This document shows positions 47,523 to 57,663 of a stretch of 64,000 nucleotides of DNA, piece by piece. Position 1 is the stretch's first letter, and every line of letters begins with the position of its first letter. Location: contig NZ_NGNS01000005.1 in NCBI RefSeq assembly GCF_002165625.1, positions 1-64,000 on the forward strand. The letters run 5' to 3'. The notes below the pieces were generated by a model. The model was not told the DNA's origin. It searched no databases and saw only the letters and a list, made by a program, of their open reading frames with translations. Source of the stretch: Neiella marina. Its GTDB lineage: Bacteria > Pseudomonadota > Gammaproteobacteria > Enterobacterales > Neiellaceae. The position numbers and the translations under genes are program-made.

Positions 47523-48362
47523 ATGACAAGGAATTCGATTACCCTGTTGCTGTCTGCTTCGCTGTTGCTTGGTGCTTGTACATCAACGCCAACAGGCCGC
47601 TCGCAGTTAGCTTTTCAAGATTCTGGCAAAATGGCTGCTATGGGAGCCCAGTCCTTTGAGCAGTTAAAACAAAAAGAGAAGGTAAGTCAGTCCAAGGCAC
47701 TGAATGAATACGCCCAGTGCGTGTCACAGGCCATCGTCAATGAGGTGCCGCCGTCATTTGGCTATGATCCAAGCTCTTGGGAAGTGGTGGTGTTTGAAAG
47801 TGATCAGGTCAATGCGTTTGCTTTGCCTGGCGCCAAGATCGGAGTTTATACCGGCCTAATGCGTGTCGCTGACAATCAAGATCAGCTTGCTGCCGTGATC
47901 GGCCACGAAGTCGCACACGTTTTGGCCAAGCACTCGAACGAGCGGATGAGCACCCAAATACTGACTTCGGTGGGACTGCTGGCGGCGGGAGTGGCACTTA
48001 GCGATAGTGATAATAAAGGGATCTACATGGCCGTACTGGGCGCGGGCGCAGCTTATGGTGTGATACTTCCTTACAGCCGAGTGCATGAGTCTGAGGCTGA
48101 TTACATGGGGCAAGAATTGATGGCCGAAGCAGGCTTCGACCCCGAGGCGGCTGTTGAGCTCTGGCACAACATGGCCAAAGCCTCAGGCGGCAAGCAACCG
48201 CCTGAATTAATGTCAACACACCCATCGCACCAAACTCGCATCAGTGACTTAACCCATGGGCTAGTTCAATTTGAACCCATCTATCAGCAAGCGCAAGCGA
48301 GCGGTAAACGGCCCGACTGTGTCAAACCGAAAATGCCGCCGCCAGCCAGCAAAGAGAGTTAG
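47523..48362 (+). CDS. M48-family lipoprotein metalloprotease (LoiP/YcaL-like)
   Basis: 279 residues. Signal peptide with lipobox LGAC, Cys19, so an outer-membrane-facing lipoprotein. The zinc site is HEVAH (His128, Glu129, His132), with the third ligand Glu191 in HESEADYMG. NAFALPGAKIGVYTGLM and the C-terminal STHPSHQTRI are family features. Related to E. coli LoiP, YcaL and BepA, which degrade or assist misassembled outer-membrane proteins; the lack of TPRs makes LoiP/YcaL closer than BepA. Divergent from the glycine-zipper lipoprotein, and its stop overlaps the convergent antiporter stop. Confidence 0.94.
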   Translation: MTRNSITLLLSASLLLGACTSTPTGRSQLAFQDSGKMAAMGAQSFEQLKQKEKVSQSKALNEYAQCVSQAIVNEVPPSFGYDPSSWEVVVFESDQVNAFALPGAKIGVYTGLMRVADNQDQLAAVIGHEVAHVLAKHSNERMSTQILTSVGLLAAGVALSDSDNKGIYMAVLGAGAAYGVILPYSRVHESEADYMGQELMAEAGFDPEAAVELWHNMAKASGGKQPPELMSTHPSHQTRISDLTHGLVQFEPIYQQAQASGKRPDCVKPKMPPPASKES

Positions 48363-49681
48363 GCTTTGCGGCCAACAACGATGCTAATGACTGACGTAAC
48401 TGCCAACAGCATGACGTAATAGCTGTTGGCGACTACCGTCATCGGCGCCAAACCAAAGCTTGAGCCCAGCAACAATGCTTGAGCTCCCCAAGGGATCAAG
48501 CCTTGACTGATACAGCTGAAAATATCCAGCAAGCTGGCGCTTCTTTTGGGGGCAATATGCTGCTGCTGAGATAGGTTTCTGGCGACATCTCCACAGACAA
48601 TGATGGATACCGTGTTGTTGGCGGTACAGCAATTGGTGACTGCCACCATGCCGGCGAGCGCAGATTCGGTTGCCCGCTGGCCCTGCTGTTGTCGGCCAAT
48701 TTTGTTGATCAGACGCTGACACAGGGCGGTAATGTAGGCTAAGCCGCCTTGATGCTTGATCAGCTGACTTAAACCGCCAATCAACATCGACAAGACAAAA
48801 ATTTCCTGCATCTTGGTAAAGCCTTGATAGATGTCTTTGGTGAACTGCAGTACTGCGTAATCGGCTTGCATCAAACCGATGACACCTGCCAACACTATCC
48901 CTATGGTCAGCACCACGAAAACATTCAAACCGGCGACGGCTAACACCAAGATAGTAAGATAGGGTAGCACCAATAGCCAATCAACAGGGTTTACTGGGGC
49001 AGGGGAGGTATCAGGTTGGAGTAGGTAAAACAAAATCAGAGCAAGCAATGCTGCAGGAACGGCAATGTGCAAATTCTCGCGAAATTTATCGCGCATACTG
49101 CTGCCTTGAGTGCGAGCAGAAGCGATGGTGGTATCCGAGATTACCGATAAGTTATCACCAAACATGGCACCACTGAGCACTGTACCAGCCATTAGCGCTG
49201 GATTTATATCGGCACTTTCTGAAATACCAAGCGCCACTGGAGCAATCGCTGCGATGGTGCCCATTGACGTGCCCATGGCAGTGGCAACAAAGCCAGAGAT
49301 GATAAAGATGCCGGGCAGAATGAATGGTTCAGGCAGTAACGACAAGCCAAGGTTAACCGTCGCTTCGACACCTCCAGTTGCTTGTGCCACCGACGAAAAA
49401 GCACCTGCTAACAGGTAGATCAGGCACATGGTGATAATGGTATTTTGGCCAGCGCCAGCCATAAAGGTATTGAGGCTGTTGTTAAGCGGTTGTTTACTTA
49501 ACCAAAGCGCTAACATGATTGCTGGCAATATCGCCACAGGGGCAGGTAACTGGTAAAACGCGTAGGCTGTTTGTTGTTGTGTCAGGATGATGCCCGTGCC
49601 GACAAAGAGCAGTAAAAACACCGCAAATGGCAGCAGCGCCAAGCCATTGGGCTTCGGCGATTTTAGATCCGTTTCTGTCAT
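48359..49681 (-). CDS. NhaC-type Na+/H+ antiporter-family protein
   Basis: 440 residues, about 10-11 helices. Typical NhaC-superfamily blocks: AGAGQNTIITMCLIYLLAGAFSSVA, TAMGTSMGTIAAIAPVALGIS and GAMFGDNLSVISDTTIASARTQG in outline, with the Asp-Asn and SDTT of the ion site. Near the C-terminus AVTNCCTANNTVSIIVCGDVARN is present and the Cys-Cys pair is notable. It differs from the antiporter-like gene at 42133, so the two are not a recent duplication. Upstream there is an 18-bp palindrome near the likely promoter. Substrate could also be an amino acid, as for relatives such as MleN. Confidence 0.88.
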   Translation of the reverse strand: MTETDLKSPKPNGLALLPFAVFLLLFVGTGIILTQQQTAYAFYQLPAPVAILPAIMLALWLSKQPLNNSLNTFMAGAGQNTIITMCLIYLLAGAFSSVAQATGGVEATVNLGLSLLPEPFILPGIFIISGFVATAMGTSMGTIAAIAPVALGISESADINPALMAGTVLSGAMFGDNLSVISDTTIASARTQGSSMRDKFRENLHIAVPAALLALILFYLLQPDTSPAPVNPVDWLLVLPYLTILVLAVAGLNVFVVLTIGIVLAGVIGLMQADYAVLQFTKDIYQGFTKMQEIFVLSMLIGGLSQLIKHQGGLAYITALCQRLINKIGRQQQGQRATESALAGMVAVTNCCTANNTVSIIVCGDVARNLSQQQHIAPKRSASLLDIFSCISQGLIPWGAQALLLGSSFGLAPMTVVANSYYVMLLAVTSVISIVVGRKA

Positions 49682-49790
49682 TCAATTACCTAGCTTGGTG
49701 AAATGATTTTTGTTTCATGATTGATTGCGACATGTTGTCAGGATTGGCTCAAAAAGCATAGTTAAGTCAACAAAATTTATACTTCGAACT

Positions 49791-49808
49791 AAATCAGCTA
49801 GCTGATTT
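49791..49808. promoter_or_regulatory. Perfect 18-bp palindrome (operator candidate)
   Basis: AAATCAGCTAGCTGATTT, 110 bp before the NhaC-type gene. TTGACT (minus strand, plus 49764-49769) lies just downstream, so the palindrome sits upstream of that gene's likely promoter, in an activator-type position. The ncRNA candidate begins about 60 bp on the other side. Confidence 0.55.
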
Positions 49809-49869
49809 CACAGAAATAATTCAAAGCCTGAAAAAATTTTCTTTACAACTGAAAAAAGCGTCTACACTT

Positions 49870-50045
49870 GAACACAAGCCGTTGCAAAGACAACGGTTTA
49901 ACCCAGCGAGTTCCCTAAAATTTATATAAATAAGGGACGCGATTGGCAAAGCGAAAAAGGCTAATCAATAATAATAATCTGAGCGCAACAGATAAAAGGC
50001 TATCCCCCTCTGAGCCGGCAAGCGATTGCTGGCTTTTCTTTCTCC
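49870..50045 (+). ncRNA. Candidate structured small RNA, unknown family
   Basis: Five successive hairpins on the plus strand: AAGCCGTTG/CAACGGTTT (49876-49899); TCCCT/AGGGA around an ATTTATATAAAT palindrome (49912-49937); GATTGGC/GCTAATC (49941-49966); ATCTG/CAGAT (49977-49993); and AGCCGGCAA/TTGCTGGCT (50013-50034) with a GNRA-type GCGA loop followed by TTTTCTTT, which looks like a terminator. A weak promoter (TACACT at 49863-49868) lies upstream. It stands alone: both flanking genes are on the other strand. I match it to no known riboswitch or sRNA. Confidence 0.5.
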
Positions 50046-50080
50046 AAAGAGAAGCAGAGAGGTTCAAAACCACAACAAAA

Positions 50081-50108
50081 AACGCCGGTCATCGACCGGC
50101 GTTTTTTG
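50081..50108. terminator. Bidirectional terminator
   Basis: ACGCCGGTC (50082-50090) / GACCGGCGT (50094-50102), ATC loop, six Ts on the plus strand and six As on the other side. It ends the amidohydrolase gene on the minus strand and any read-through of the small RNA on the plus strand. Confidence 0.94.
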
Positions 50109-50144
50109 TTTGCTGTTGTTTCGTTAACTTACTCGAGCTTGCTA

Positions 50145-53100
50145 CTAATGCTCGTGTGCCGGACATGTCGGCATGTATTCCACCATCCGAGTGATACCCC
50201 ACGTATTGCCCGATGGAGCAATCGAGTTGCCTTCCAACTCAAAGTAAAGTGGTCCGCGAACCTTCTCGCGGTGCCCGACTTCATTCATGGTACTGGTGTC
50301 ATAAAGGCGACCGTTAATCACCACCATGCTGACAGAGTCGGTATTGCGGATATCTTCAAGCGGGTTTTTGTCAAGGAGAACTAGGTCGGCTAGTTTGCCT
50401 TGCTCAATGGAGCCAAGTTCATGACTCAAGCCGAGGAAGTCGGCACCATTGACTGTGGCCGCGCGCAACATCTCCATTGGTGTAAAGCCACCTTGAGCCA
50501 ACATCCACATCTCCCAATGGTAAGCCAAGCCTTGCAACTGGCCGTGAGAGCCGACGTTGACCTTCACCCCGCGGTCGCTGAGCGCCTTGGCTGACTTGGC
50601 CACTGTTTGATAAAAGTAGTCATGTTCTGGTGTTTTGGTTCGACGCATCGCCCGGGCGCGAAGCTCTGCTGCCGAGGTATATTTGGTGAGCAGCGGATGG
50701 AGCCAAACATCATCGTGCTGGTACCAATAGTATTCGCCACTGAGACCGCCATAGTTGACCACCAATGTTGGCGTGTAGCTCACGTCTTTAGCTGCAGTCC
50801 AGAGCGTCAATACATCTTCATACAAAGGCGCAATCGGCAAGTTGTGCTCAACGCTGGTAGAGCCATCAATAATTTGAGTGAGGTTGTTATAGAAGGTTGA
50901 GCCGCCTTCTGGATACACTGAAATTCCCAACTGACGAGCGGCTTCGAGGATTTGCTGACGCTGATCGCGGCGCGGCTGATTGTAGCTCTTGATCGAGAAT
51001 GCCCCTTGCGCCTGCAGTCGCTTTAAGTGCAACTTGGCATCTTCAAGGCTATCAATTTCTACCTTGTAATCACCACCTGCGCCATAAATGATGCCGCCGG
51101 TAGAGAATATACGCGGCCCAACCATCAAACCTGCGCGAACTAACTCTGCTTGGCTGAATACCGTTTCAGTGTTGGCTGATGGGTCGTGCGTTGTGGTGAC
51201 GCCAAATGCCAAGTTTGCATAGTAAGCAGGGTTGCTCTGCGGCAGCGGACTACTTGGGAAGTGGTTGACATGAGCATGGGCATCAACAAAGCCCGGCACC
51301 ATTGTCTTACCGGCAACGTCAAATACCAATGCATCTTCTGGTATCTCAACGGCATCCACTGGACCGACCGCGACAATACGGTTACCGTCGGTGACAACGG
51401 TACCCTGAGGGATCACTTCATCTCCCTTCATGGTGATCACGCGAGCGTTGGTGTAGGCAATGACGCCATCAGGCTTATCTTGAGTCACGCTGATCTGAAT
51501 TGGGTGCTGAGTTTCTGAGCCGTCTTCGAGCTGATAACTGTATACGGTATCGCCCAAACCCCAATGGAGGGCTTGTTTGGAAAAGTGCAGATAATTACCT
51601 GCCGCATTGTCCATTGCAGTGACTGCCAGTGAAGTAATTTCGTCATTGAGATCTTGGACGTTACCTGTTGCCACATAAGGCACCAGAAAAACTTTGAAGC
51701 CATCTTGAATCGCAATGTATTGACCGTCCAAGCTCAACGCCACATATGTTGTGGAACCTAACTTGAATACGTCTTTTTTATCGCCGCCAGTGACGGCATA
51801 ACTGACCATCATTTTATCGGCGTTGTAGCCATCAATCGCCCAAATTCGTTCACCGTCTGGTGAAAACATTGGCATCCGGCCTTGGCGAGCGACAAAGTGC
51901 GCGGTCTTATCGAATAGCTTTTGCCAGTAGATTCCCGGTTCGGTGCCGTGGGCAAAACCGCGCAGGTTGTTACCGCCGGTTTTTTGATAAACCACTTTGT
52001 CACTGTCCGGTGAGAATTTTGGGTTTAAGTAGTGACCAGGCTTAGCTGTAATGCGAGTTGGCGAGGAGACGCCGCGGCGACCCTTCCAGCTTGCGACATA
52101 CACGTGCCCATATTCACCATCTTCCCAATTGGTAAACACAATGCGACGGCCGTCAGGACTAAACGACGGGCTGTATTGAAAGCCACTCATACTAAATAGT
52201 CGTTTGGGCTTGCCGCCAGATATTGGTTGTGAATAAAGCGCGCCGAGGGCATGAAAGATGCGATATTTGCCATCAGGGGAGGTGGCAATATCACGGATCA
52301 TCTTGACATCAAATTGTTTGCTATCGATTTCTGGTTGGGCTTTCACTGCTCGGGTCAGCGTCATATCGACGTCAGCTTCAAACGGAATCTCAGCGACTCG
52401 GCCACTATCAATGTCGATTTGATGAATCTTGCCTTGAGCCCAAAAAACCAAGCTCTCGCTATCTGGGGTCCAAGCAAAATTTGGTGATACGCCAAAAATT
52501 GCCCAAGCTTCTTGTTGGTCATGATCGAGTTCGGAATACAGTGCGGTTTGACTACCTGTATCTCGATCGTAGAGATAGAGAACTGACTGGTGATCAACGC
52601 GCTTCACGAATGCCAGATACTTGCCATCAGGCGATACCGTAGGTCGCACTGCACCGCCGGGACCGGACAGTAAGGTGATTGTTTCGCCAGTCTTTAAGTC
52701 GCGCCGTTTAATACTGTAGATACCCTTGTGAGGGTCTTTATTGTATTGAAAGTAGGGACCTTGAGTGGTGTCCTGACTGTAGAACAGATAACGACCATCG
52801 GGAGACACCGAAGGCTCATTGACGTCTTGTTGCTCGTTTGGTTTTTCGGTTAAACGCAACCCTTTACCGCCATCGAGGTGGAACAACCACATTTCGCCTG
52901 ATCCCATCGATCGAGTGCCGGTGAAATGCTTGCGAGCGATAATCGCTTTACCATCTGGAGTCCAAGTCGGATTCATCAACAAACGAAAGTCTTCGTCAGT
53001 AATGGCCTTCTCTTCGCCACTGGCTATGTCCATCAGCCAAATGTTGTTGCCGCCTTGCCGGTCACTGATATATGCCAATGATTTGCCATCAGGGGAAAAC

Positions 53101-53426
53101 TTGGGTTGGATTTCTTGCGCAGTCGAGGTGGTCAGACGCATTGCTTTACCACCATCAATCGGCAACAAATAGAGGTCGCCCAACAAATCAAACGCGATTT
53201 GCTCACCATCGGGGCTGACGTCCAAGTTCAACCAAGTCCCTTCATCAGTAGTGAATTGCAGTTGATGGGTTGAACCACTGAACTCACTTTGTTGTGGGGA
53301 AGCGTCGGCTGACGCGTCTTGAACATCGCTATCCGTAGTGTTGGCTAGGCCCACTTGAGCCCAGAGTATGCTGCACAAGCTGGTGCATACGGCGGTACGC
53401 AATGCGGCTGATCGCAGTGACTTCAT
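50145..53426 (-). CDS. Secreted TolB-propeller/amidohydrolase fusion protein
   Basis: 1093 residues from the ATG giving MKSLRSAALRTAVC, with AAGGA 10 nt upstream; 29 upstream codons are rejected. A signal peptide ends near LAN. Residues about 60-660 hold many TolB/WD40-like beta-propeller repeats (FSPDGKSLAYISDRQGGN, VSPDGRYLFYSQD, FSPDGRRIVFTNWEDG). Residues about 690-1080 form an imidazolonepropionase-like amidohydrolase: a composite beta sheet, GFVDAHAHVNHFP (metal HxH), VEHNLP and GSHGQLQG, ending HELGSIEQGKLADLVLLDKNP. Likely periplasmic or secreted, acting on peptides or cyclic amides; substrate unknown. A His-containing tail (CPAHEH) ends it. Confidence 0.92.
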   Translation of the reverse strand: MKSLRSAALRTAVCTSLCSILWAQVGLANTTDSDVQDASADASPQQSEFSGSTHQLQFTTDEGTWLNLDVSPDGEQIAFDLLGDLYLLPIDGGKAMRLTTSTAQEIQPKFSPDGKSLAYISDRQGGNNIWLMDIASGEEKAITDEDFRLLMNPTWTPDGKAIIARKHFTGTRSMGSGEMWLFHLDGGKGLRLTEKPNEQQDVNEPSVSPDGRYLFYSQDTTQGPYFQYNKDPHKGIYSIKRRDLKTGETITLLSGPGGAVRPTVSPDGKYLAFVKRVDHQSVLYLYDRDTGSQTALYSELDHDQQEAWAIFGVSPNFAWTPDSESLVFWAQGKIHQIDIDSGRVAEIPFEADVDMTLTRAVKAQPEIDSKQFDVKMIRDIATSPDGKYRIFHALGALYSQPISGGKPKRLFSMSGFQYSPSFSPDGRRIVFTNWEDGEYGHVYVASWKGRRGVSSPTRITAKPGHYLNPKFSPDSDKVVYQKTGGNNLRGFAHGTEPGIYWQKLFDKTAHFVARQGRMPMFSPDGERIWAIDGYNADKMMVSYAVTGGDKKDVFKLGSTTYVALSLDGQYIAIQDGFKVFLVPYVATGNVQDLNDEITSLAVTAMDNAAGNYLHFSKQALHWGLGDTVYSYQLEDGSETQHPIQISVTQDKPDGVIAYTNARVITMKGDEVIPQGTVVTDGNRIVAVGPVDAVEIPEDALVFDVAGKTMVPGFVDAHAHVNHFPSSPLPQSNPAYYANLAFGVTTTHDPSANTETVFSQAELVRAGLMVGPRIFSTGGIIYGAGGDYKVEIDSLEDAKLHLKRLQAQGAFSIKSYNQPRRDQRQQILEAARQLGISVYPEGGSTFYNNLTQIIDGSTSVEHNLPIAPLYEDVLTLWTAAKDVSYTPTLVVNYGGLSGEYYWYQHDDVWLHPLLTKYTSAAELRARAMRRTKTPEHDYFYQTVAKSAKALSDRGVKVNVGSHGQLQGLAYHWEMWMLAQGGFTPMEMLRAATVNGADFLGLSHELGSIEQGKLADLVLLDKNPLEDIRNTDSVSMVVINGRLYDTSTMNEVGHREKVRGPLYFELEGNSIAPSGNTWGITRMVEYMPTCPAHEH

Positions 53427-53863
53427 ATGACGGTGATCCTTGACAGGTAGTATGCTTGAGCCCTCTAAACGGAGCTCTAAATGAGAATCGCTATAAGCGC
53501 CAGAGCATATCATGAGGACCGAGCAAAACGTACCATTTCACGGCTTTTCGCCACCTATTGGCTGATATTTACTGTAAGACTGTGACAAGTAGCATTTTTG
53601 TTAATTGCAATGACCACACTATCTAATGGGTAATTGGTCATGAAAACAACTAGTTAAACTTCAATCTGGGTTACTGATTATGTGACCTGAAACGCGCTTT
53701 TGTGGTTTCGAGAATCAGCTCAAGACGAGGCCAAAACCTTGTGATATGCTGTGCCACTTATTTTAATCCTATCGTAATGCGGTTGGATTATGGGCTACTG
53801 CCCAAAATGCGATCAATTGAGCTACTAGTTTAGCTTGCTATTAGTTAATGGAATTTTGCTTCT
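53427..53863. promoter_or_regulatory. Divergent control region, amidohydrolase / gyrA
   Basis: 437 bp without a gene. It must carry the gyrA promoter and the amidohydrolase promoter; no hexamer pair is clear enough to name. GyrA transcription in relatives is supercoiling-sensitive, but no motif can show this here. Confidence 0.5.
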
Positions 53864-56563
53864 ATGAGTGATCTGGCTAAAGAGATCAGCCCCGTCAATA
53901 TTGAAGACGAACTGAAAAGTTCTTACCTCGATTACGCCATGAGCGTGATTGTCGGTCGTGCCCTCCCTGATGTGAGAGATGGCCTCAAGCCTGTACACCG
54001 TCGAGTGCTGTTCGCGATGAACGAACTAAGCAACGACTGGAACAAACCTTTTAAGAAATCAGCCCGTGTGGTTGGTGATGTGATTGGTAAATATCACCCT
54101 CATGGTGACTCTGCGGTATATGACACCATTGTTCGTATGGCGCAACCTTTCTCGCTACGTTACATGTTGGTTGATGGCCAGGGTAACTTCGGCTCGGTCG
54201 ATGGCGACTCAGCGGCGGCAATGCGTTACACCGAGGTACGGATGGCGCGCATTTCTCACGAGCTGTTGGCCGACCTAGAGAAAGAAACGGTTAATTACGT
54301 GCCAAACTATGACGGCACTGAGCAAATCCCAGAAGTGCTGCCAACCAAAGTACCAAATTTGCTGGTTAATGGTTCGAGCGGCATTGCCGTTGGTATGGCG
54401 ACCAATATTCCGCCACATAACCTGACTGAAGTGATTGACGGCTGTCTGGCGTACATCAAAGATGAAGCCATCACCATTGATGAACTGATGCAGTACATCC
54501 CAGGCCCCGATTTCCCCACTGCGGGTATCATCAGTGGCCGCAAAGGCATCATTGATGCCTACCGCACCGGCCGCGGCAAGATTTATGTTCGCGCCAAAGC
54601 CGACATCGAAGCCGATAGCTCCGGTAAAGAAACGATTATCGTTACCGAGTTGCCTTATCAGGTCAACAAAGCGCGCCTGATTGAAAAAATGGCCGAGCTG
54701 GTCAAAGACAAGAAAATTGAAGGCATCACTGGCCTACGCGATGAGTCTGACAAAGACGGCATGCGGATGGTCATTGAATTGCGTCGTGGTGAAGTGGGTG
54801 AGGTTGTACTCAACAACTTATACGCCCAAACCCAAATGCAGACCGTGTTTGGTATCAACATGGTGGCGCTGGACAAGAACCAGCCGCGTTTGTTTAACCT
54901 CAAAGATGTCATCGAAGCATTCGTTCAGCACCGCCGTGAAGTGGTGACTCGTCGCACCGTATTCGAATTGCGCAAAGCCCGCGAACGTGCCCATATCCTT
55001 GAAGGTCTGGCGATTGCGCTGGCTAACATCGATCCTGTCATTGAACTCATCCGTCACTCGAAGACTCCAGCTGAAGCGAAAGCGCAACTGGTCGCACGTG
55101 GTTGGGACCTGGGTAACGTTGCCGCCATGCTGCAAAGTGCCGGTCAGGATGCCGCGCGCCCAGAATGGCTCGAGCCTGAATTTGGTATTCGCGATGACAA
55201 TCAGTACTACCTGACCGAAGAGCAGGCGCAAGCGATTCTCGACTTGCGCTTGAACAAGCTGACTGGTCTTGAGCATGAGAAGATCCTCGATGAATACAAA
55301 GAGCTTCTCGAGCTGATTGCCGAATTACTGCACATCTTGGGCAGCCCTGCGCGTTTGATGGAAGTAATTGAAGAAGAATTGCACGCCATTAAAGAACAGT
55401 ATGGTGATGAGCGCCGTACTGAAATTACTGCTGCTAGCCATGACATCGCCATTGAAGATCTGATTGCTGAAGAAGATGTGGTCGTAACCCTGTCCCATGA
55501 GGGCTACGTCAAGTATCAGCCGTTGGCTGATTACGAAGCGCAGCGCCGCGGCGGCAAAGGTAAAGCCGCAACTAAAATGAAAGATGAAGACTTCATTGAG
55601 CGTTTGTTAGTGGCATCGACCCATGATCAAATTTTGTGTTTCTCATCGATTGGCAAGGTGTATTGGCTGAAGGTATTCCAACTGCCGCTGGCCAGTCGGA
55701 CCGCGCGTGGTAAGCCAATCGTCAACATTCTGCCGTTGGACGAAGATGAGCGGATTACCGCGATCTTGCCGGTGAAAGAATTTGCTGACGATAAATTTGT
55801 GTTGTTTGCTACCGCCTCAGGCACCGTTAAGAAAACACCACTGAGTGCTTACTCTCGTCCGTTAAGCTCAGGTATTCGTGCGATCAACTTGGTCGAAGGT
55901 GATCACCTCATTGGTGTGGCGCTAACGACAGGCGCTGATGACATCATGTTGTTCTCTGACGCGGGTAAAGTGGTGCGCTTCAATGAACAAGCTCGCGACA
56001 GTGAAACTGGCGAAGTGAAAATTGACCCTGAAACCGGTGAGCCGATGATGGCGCTGCGCCCAATGGGCCGCACAGCAACGGGTGTTCGAGGAATTAAACT
56101 TCAGCCAGATCAACGCGTTGTTTCATTGATTGTGCCACACAGTGATGGTCCGATCTTGACCGTGACCGAAAATGGCTATGGTAAGCGTACCGAACTTGCC
56201 GAATACGGCGCCAAGAGCCGTGCGACCCAAGGTGTGGTTTCAATCAAAGTCAGTGAGCGCAACGGTAAAGTCGTTGGTGCAGTGCAGGTTGATGAAAACG
56301 ACGAGATCATGATGATCACAAATGCCGGCACGCTCGTCCGTACCCGAGTTCATGAAGTCTCGTTGGTTGGCCGTAATACTCAAGGTGTGACCTTGATTAA
56401 GACCACCAAAGATGAACTGGTCGTTGGTCTGCAACGTATCGAGGAAGTCGACGAAGAAGACGATCTCGCAAGCGTCGACGGTGAAGCCACCGAAGCGGTT
56501 GCTGCCGAAGGCAGTGCTGCGGCCGAAAACGAGACGCCTGAAGAAGGCGACGCAACGGAATAA
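53864..56563 (+). CDS. gyrA: DNA gyrase subunit A
   Basis: Breakage-reunion subunit of gyrase. 899 residues. Catalytic Tyr122 is in [10 protein letters not shown]. The quinolone-resistance region is wild-type: Ser83 and Asp87 in [13 protein letters not shown]. The C-terminal beta-pinwheel has the GyrA box QRRGGKG near residue 562. About 40 residues at the end are highly acidic and Ala-rich, consistent with the regulatory tail in E. coli GyrA, though longer than usual to my eye. SD is weak (GGAAT). serC begins 4 bp after the stop, so the two are co-transcribed. Confidence 0.99.
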   Translation: MSDLAKEISPVNIEDELKSSYLDYAMSVIVGRALPDVRDGLKPVHRRVLFAMNELSNDWNKPFKKSARVVGDVIGKYHPHGDSAVYDTIVRMAQPFSLRYMLVDGQGNFGSVDGDSAAAMRYTEVRMARISHELLADLEKETVNYVPNYDGTEQIPEVLPTKVPNLLVNGSSGIAVGMATNIPPHNLTEVIDGCLAYIKDEAITIDELMQYIPGPDFPTAGIISGRKGIIDAYRTGRGKIYVRAKADIEADSSGKETIIVTELPYQVNKARLIEKMAELVKDKKIEGITGLRDESDKDGMRMVIELRRGEVGEVVLNNLYAQTQMQTVFGINMVALDKNQPRLFNLKDVIEAFVQHRREVVTRRTVFELRKARERAHILEGLAIALANIDPVIELIRHSKTPAEAKAQLVARGWDLGNVAAMLQSAGQDAARPEWLEPEFGIRDDNQYYLTEEQAQAILDLRLNKLTGLEHEKILDEYKELLELIAELLHILGSPARLMEVIEEELHAIKEQYGDERRTEITAASHDIAIEDLIAEEDVVVTLSHEGYVKYQPLADYEAQRRGGKGKAATKMKDEDFIERLLVASTHDQILCFSSIGKVYWLKVFQLPLASRTARGKPIVNILPLDEDERITAILPVKEFADDKFVLFATASGTVKKTPLSAYSRPLSSGIRAINLVEGDHLIGVALTTGADDIMLFSDAGKVVRFNEQARDSETGEVKIDPETGEPMMALRPMGRTATGVRGIKLQPDQRVVSLIVPHSDGPILTVTENGYGKRTELAEYGAKSRATQGVVSIKVSERNGKVVGAVQVDENDEIMMITNAGTLVRTRVHEVSLVGRNTQGVTLIKTTKDELVVGLQRIEEVDEEDDLASVDGEATEAVAAEGSAAAENETPEEGDATE

Positions 56564-56567
56564 ATGG

Positions 56568-57659
56568 ATGTCGAAGGTTTATAACTTCTGTGCGGGGCCG
56601 GCCATGTTGCCGGCCCCTGTTTTAGCTAAAGCACAACAAGAACTGTTGGACTGGCAGGGGCTTGGTACTTCGGTGATGGAAGTGTCCCATCGGGGCAAGC
56701 ATTTCATCGAGTTAGCAGATAAGTCAGAGCAAGATTTGCGCAAGCTGCTCAATATTCCCAGTAATTACAAAGTGCTATTCATGCACGGTGGCGGTCGAGG
56801 TCAGTTTGCTGCGGTGCCATTGAATATCACCAAAGCTGGCGATAGAGCATCATTTGTTGATACCGGCGTGTGGTCGAAAAAAGCGGTTGAAGAAGCTCAG
56901 CGCTTTATCGACACCGAGGTTGTGGCATCAAGTTACCAAGATGATAACGGCCTTTGGCATGTGCCACAACAACAAGTGGTCGAGATTGCTGAAGACAGCA
57001 AGTATCTGCATTTTTGCCCGAATGAGACAATTGAAGGCCTAGAATTCAATTTTTGTCCGCAAGCAAGCACTGGCGTCCCTGTCATTGCTGATATGTCATC
57101 GACCATTTTGTCTCGCCCGATTAACGTTGCTGACTACGGCATTATTTATGCTGGAGCACAAAAGAACATCGGCCCATCGGGCCTAGCAGTGGCGATTGTT
57201 CGCGACGACTTGGTTGGTTATGCCCGCAAGGAAACGCCGGCAATTTTGAACTACCAGCTCACTGACGAATTTGATTCGATGTATAACACGCCACCAACTT
57301 ATTCATGGTATTTAGCCGGCTTAGTGTTCGAGTGGTTGCTTGAGCAAGGTGGCGTTGAGGCAATGGCGAAACGTAATCAAGCCAAGGCCAACATTCTTTA
57401 CGATTACATCGATCAGAGCGATTTTTATCGTTCACAAGTTGCTATCGACAGCAGAAGCTGGATGAACGTGCCATTCCAATTGGCTAATGATGACTTGAAT
57501 GCTGCTTTCTTGACGCAATCGGAGCAAGCCGGTTTACGCGCGTTGAAAGGGCACCGTATTGTCGGCGGAATGCGCGCAAGCATATACAACGCCATGCCAG
57601 AGCAAGGCGTGCTTGCTTTGGTTGATTTCATGAAAGAGTTCGAACGCACTCAGGCCTAG
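56568..57659 (+). CDS. serC: Phosphoserine aminotransferase
   Basis: PLP enzyme for serine and pyridoxine synthesis. 363 residues starting [18 protein letters not shown] lysine is Lys199 in [25 protein letters not shown] and [12 protein letters not shown] complete the family signature. The ATG is 4 bp beyond the gyrA stop; its SD (GAAGG) lies within gyrA, so translation depends on the gyrA 3' end. A longer frame reaching back into gyrA is rejected. Four 14-bp repeats separate it from hisC. Confidence 0.97.
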   Translation: MSKVYNFCAGPAMLPAPVLAKAQQELLDWQGLGTSVMEVSHRGKHFIELADKSEQDLRKLLNIPSNYKVLFMHGGGRGQFAAVPLNITKAGDRASFVDTGVWSKKAVEEAQRFIDTEVVASSYQDDNGLWHVPQQQVVEIAEDSKYLHFCPNETIEGLEFNFCPQASTGVPVIADMSSTILSRPINVADYGIIYAGAQKNIGPSGLAVAIVRDDLVGYARKETPAILNYQLTDEFDSMYNTPPTYSWYLAGLVFEWLLEQGGVEAMAKRNQAKANILYDYIDQSDFYRSQVAIDSRSWMNVPFQLANDDLNAAFLTQSEQAGLRALKGHRIVGGMRASIYNAMPEQGVLALVDFMKEFERTQA

Positions 57660-57663
57660 GTAA

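Larger units (their letters stand above)
49682..50144. other. 463-bp intergenic region with palindrome and structured RNA candidate
   Basis: No credible protein gene; a TTG-started frame here runs through two terminators. It holds an 18-bp palindrome (49791-49808), a candidate plus-strand RNA of about 170 nt (49870-50045), and a bidirectional terminator (50081-50107). Confidence 0.7.

Noticed and set aside
48384-48980. 198-codon frame inside the NhaC-type gene, same strand
   Set aside because: Different frame of a membrane protein; rich in Arg, Cys and Ser as expected of a frame-shifted translation, and no SD.
49966-49978. AAT microsatellite (four units)
   Set aside because: Too short to be a convincing variable repeat; it is the single-stranded linker between two hairpins of the candidate RNA.
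49870-50045. c-di-GMP-I (GEMM) riboswitch
   Set aside because: GGGACGC and GCAAAGC recall the GEMM core, but the order, the GNRA loop partner and the P1 helices do not fit, and no gene lies downstream on this strand.
49943-50194. 83-codon plus-strand frame starting MAKRKRLINNNN
   Set aside because: TTG start without SD; the frame reads straight through two terminator hairpins and antisense into the amidohydrolase gene, and its composition is poor. The region looks like RNA structure instead.
54818-55276. 152-codon frame antisense to gyrA
   Set aside because: Lies wholly within the conserved gyrA coding sequence, without SD or domain.
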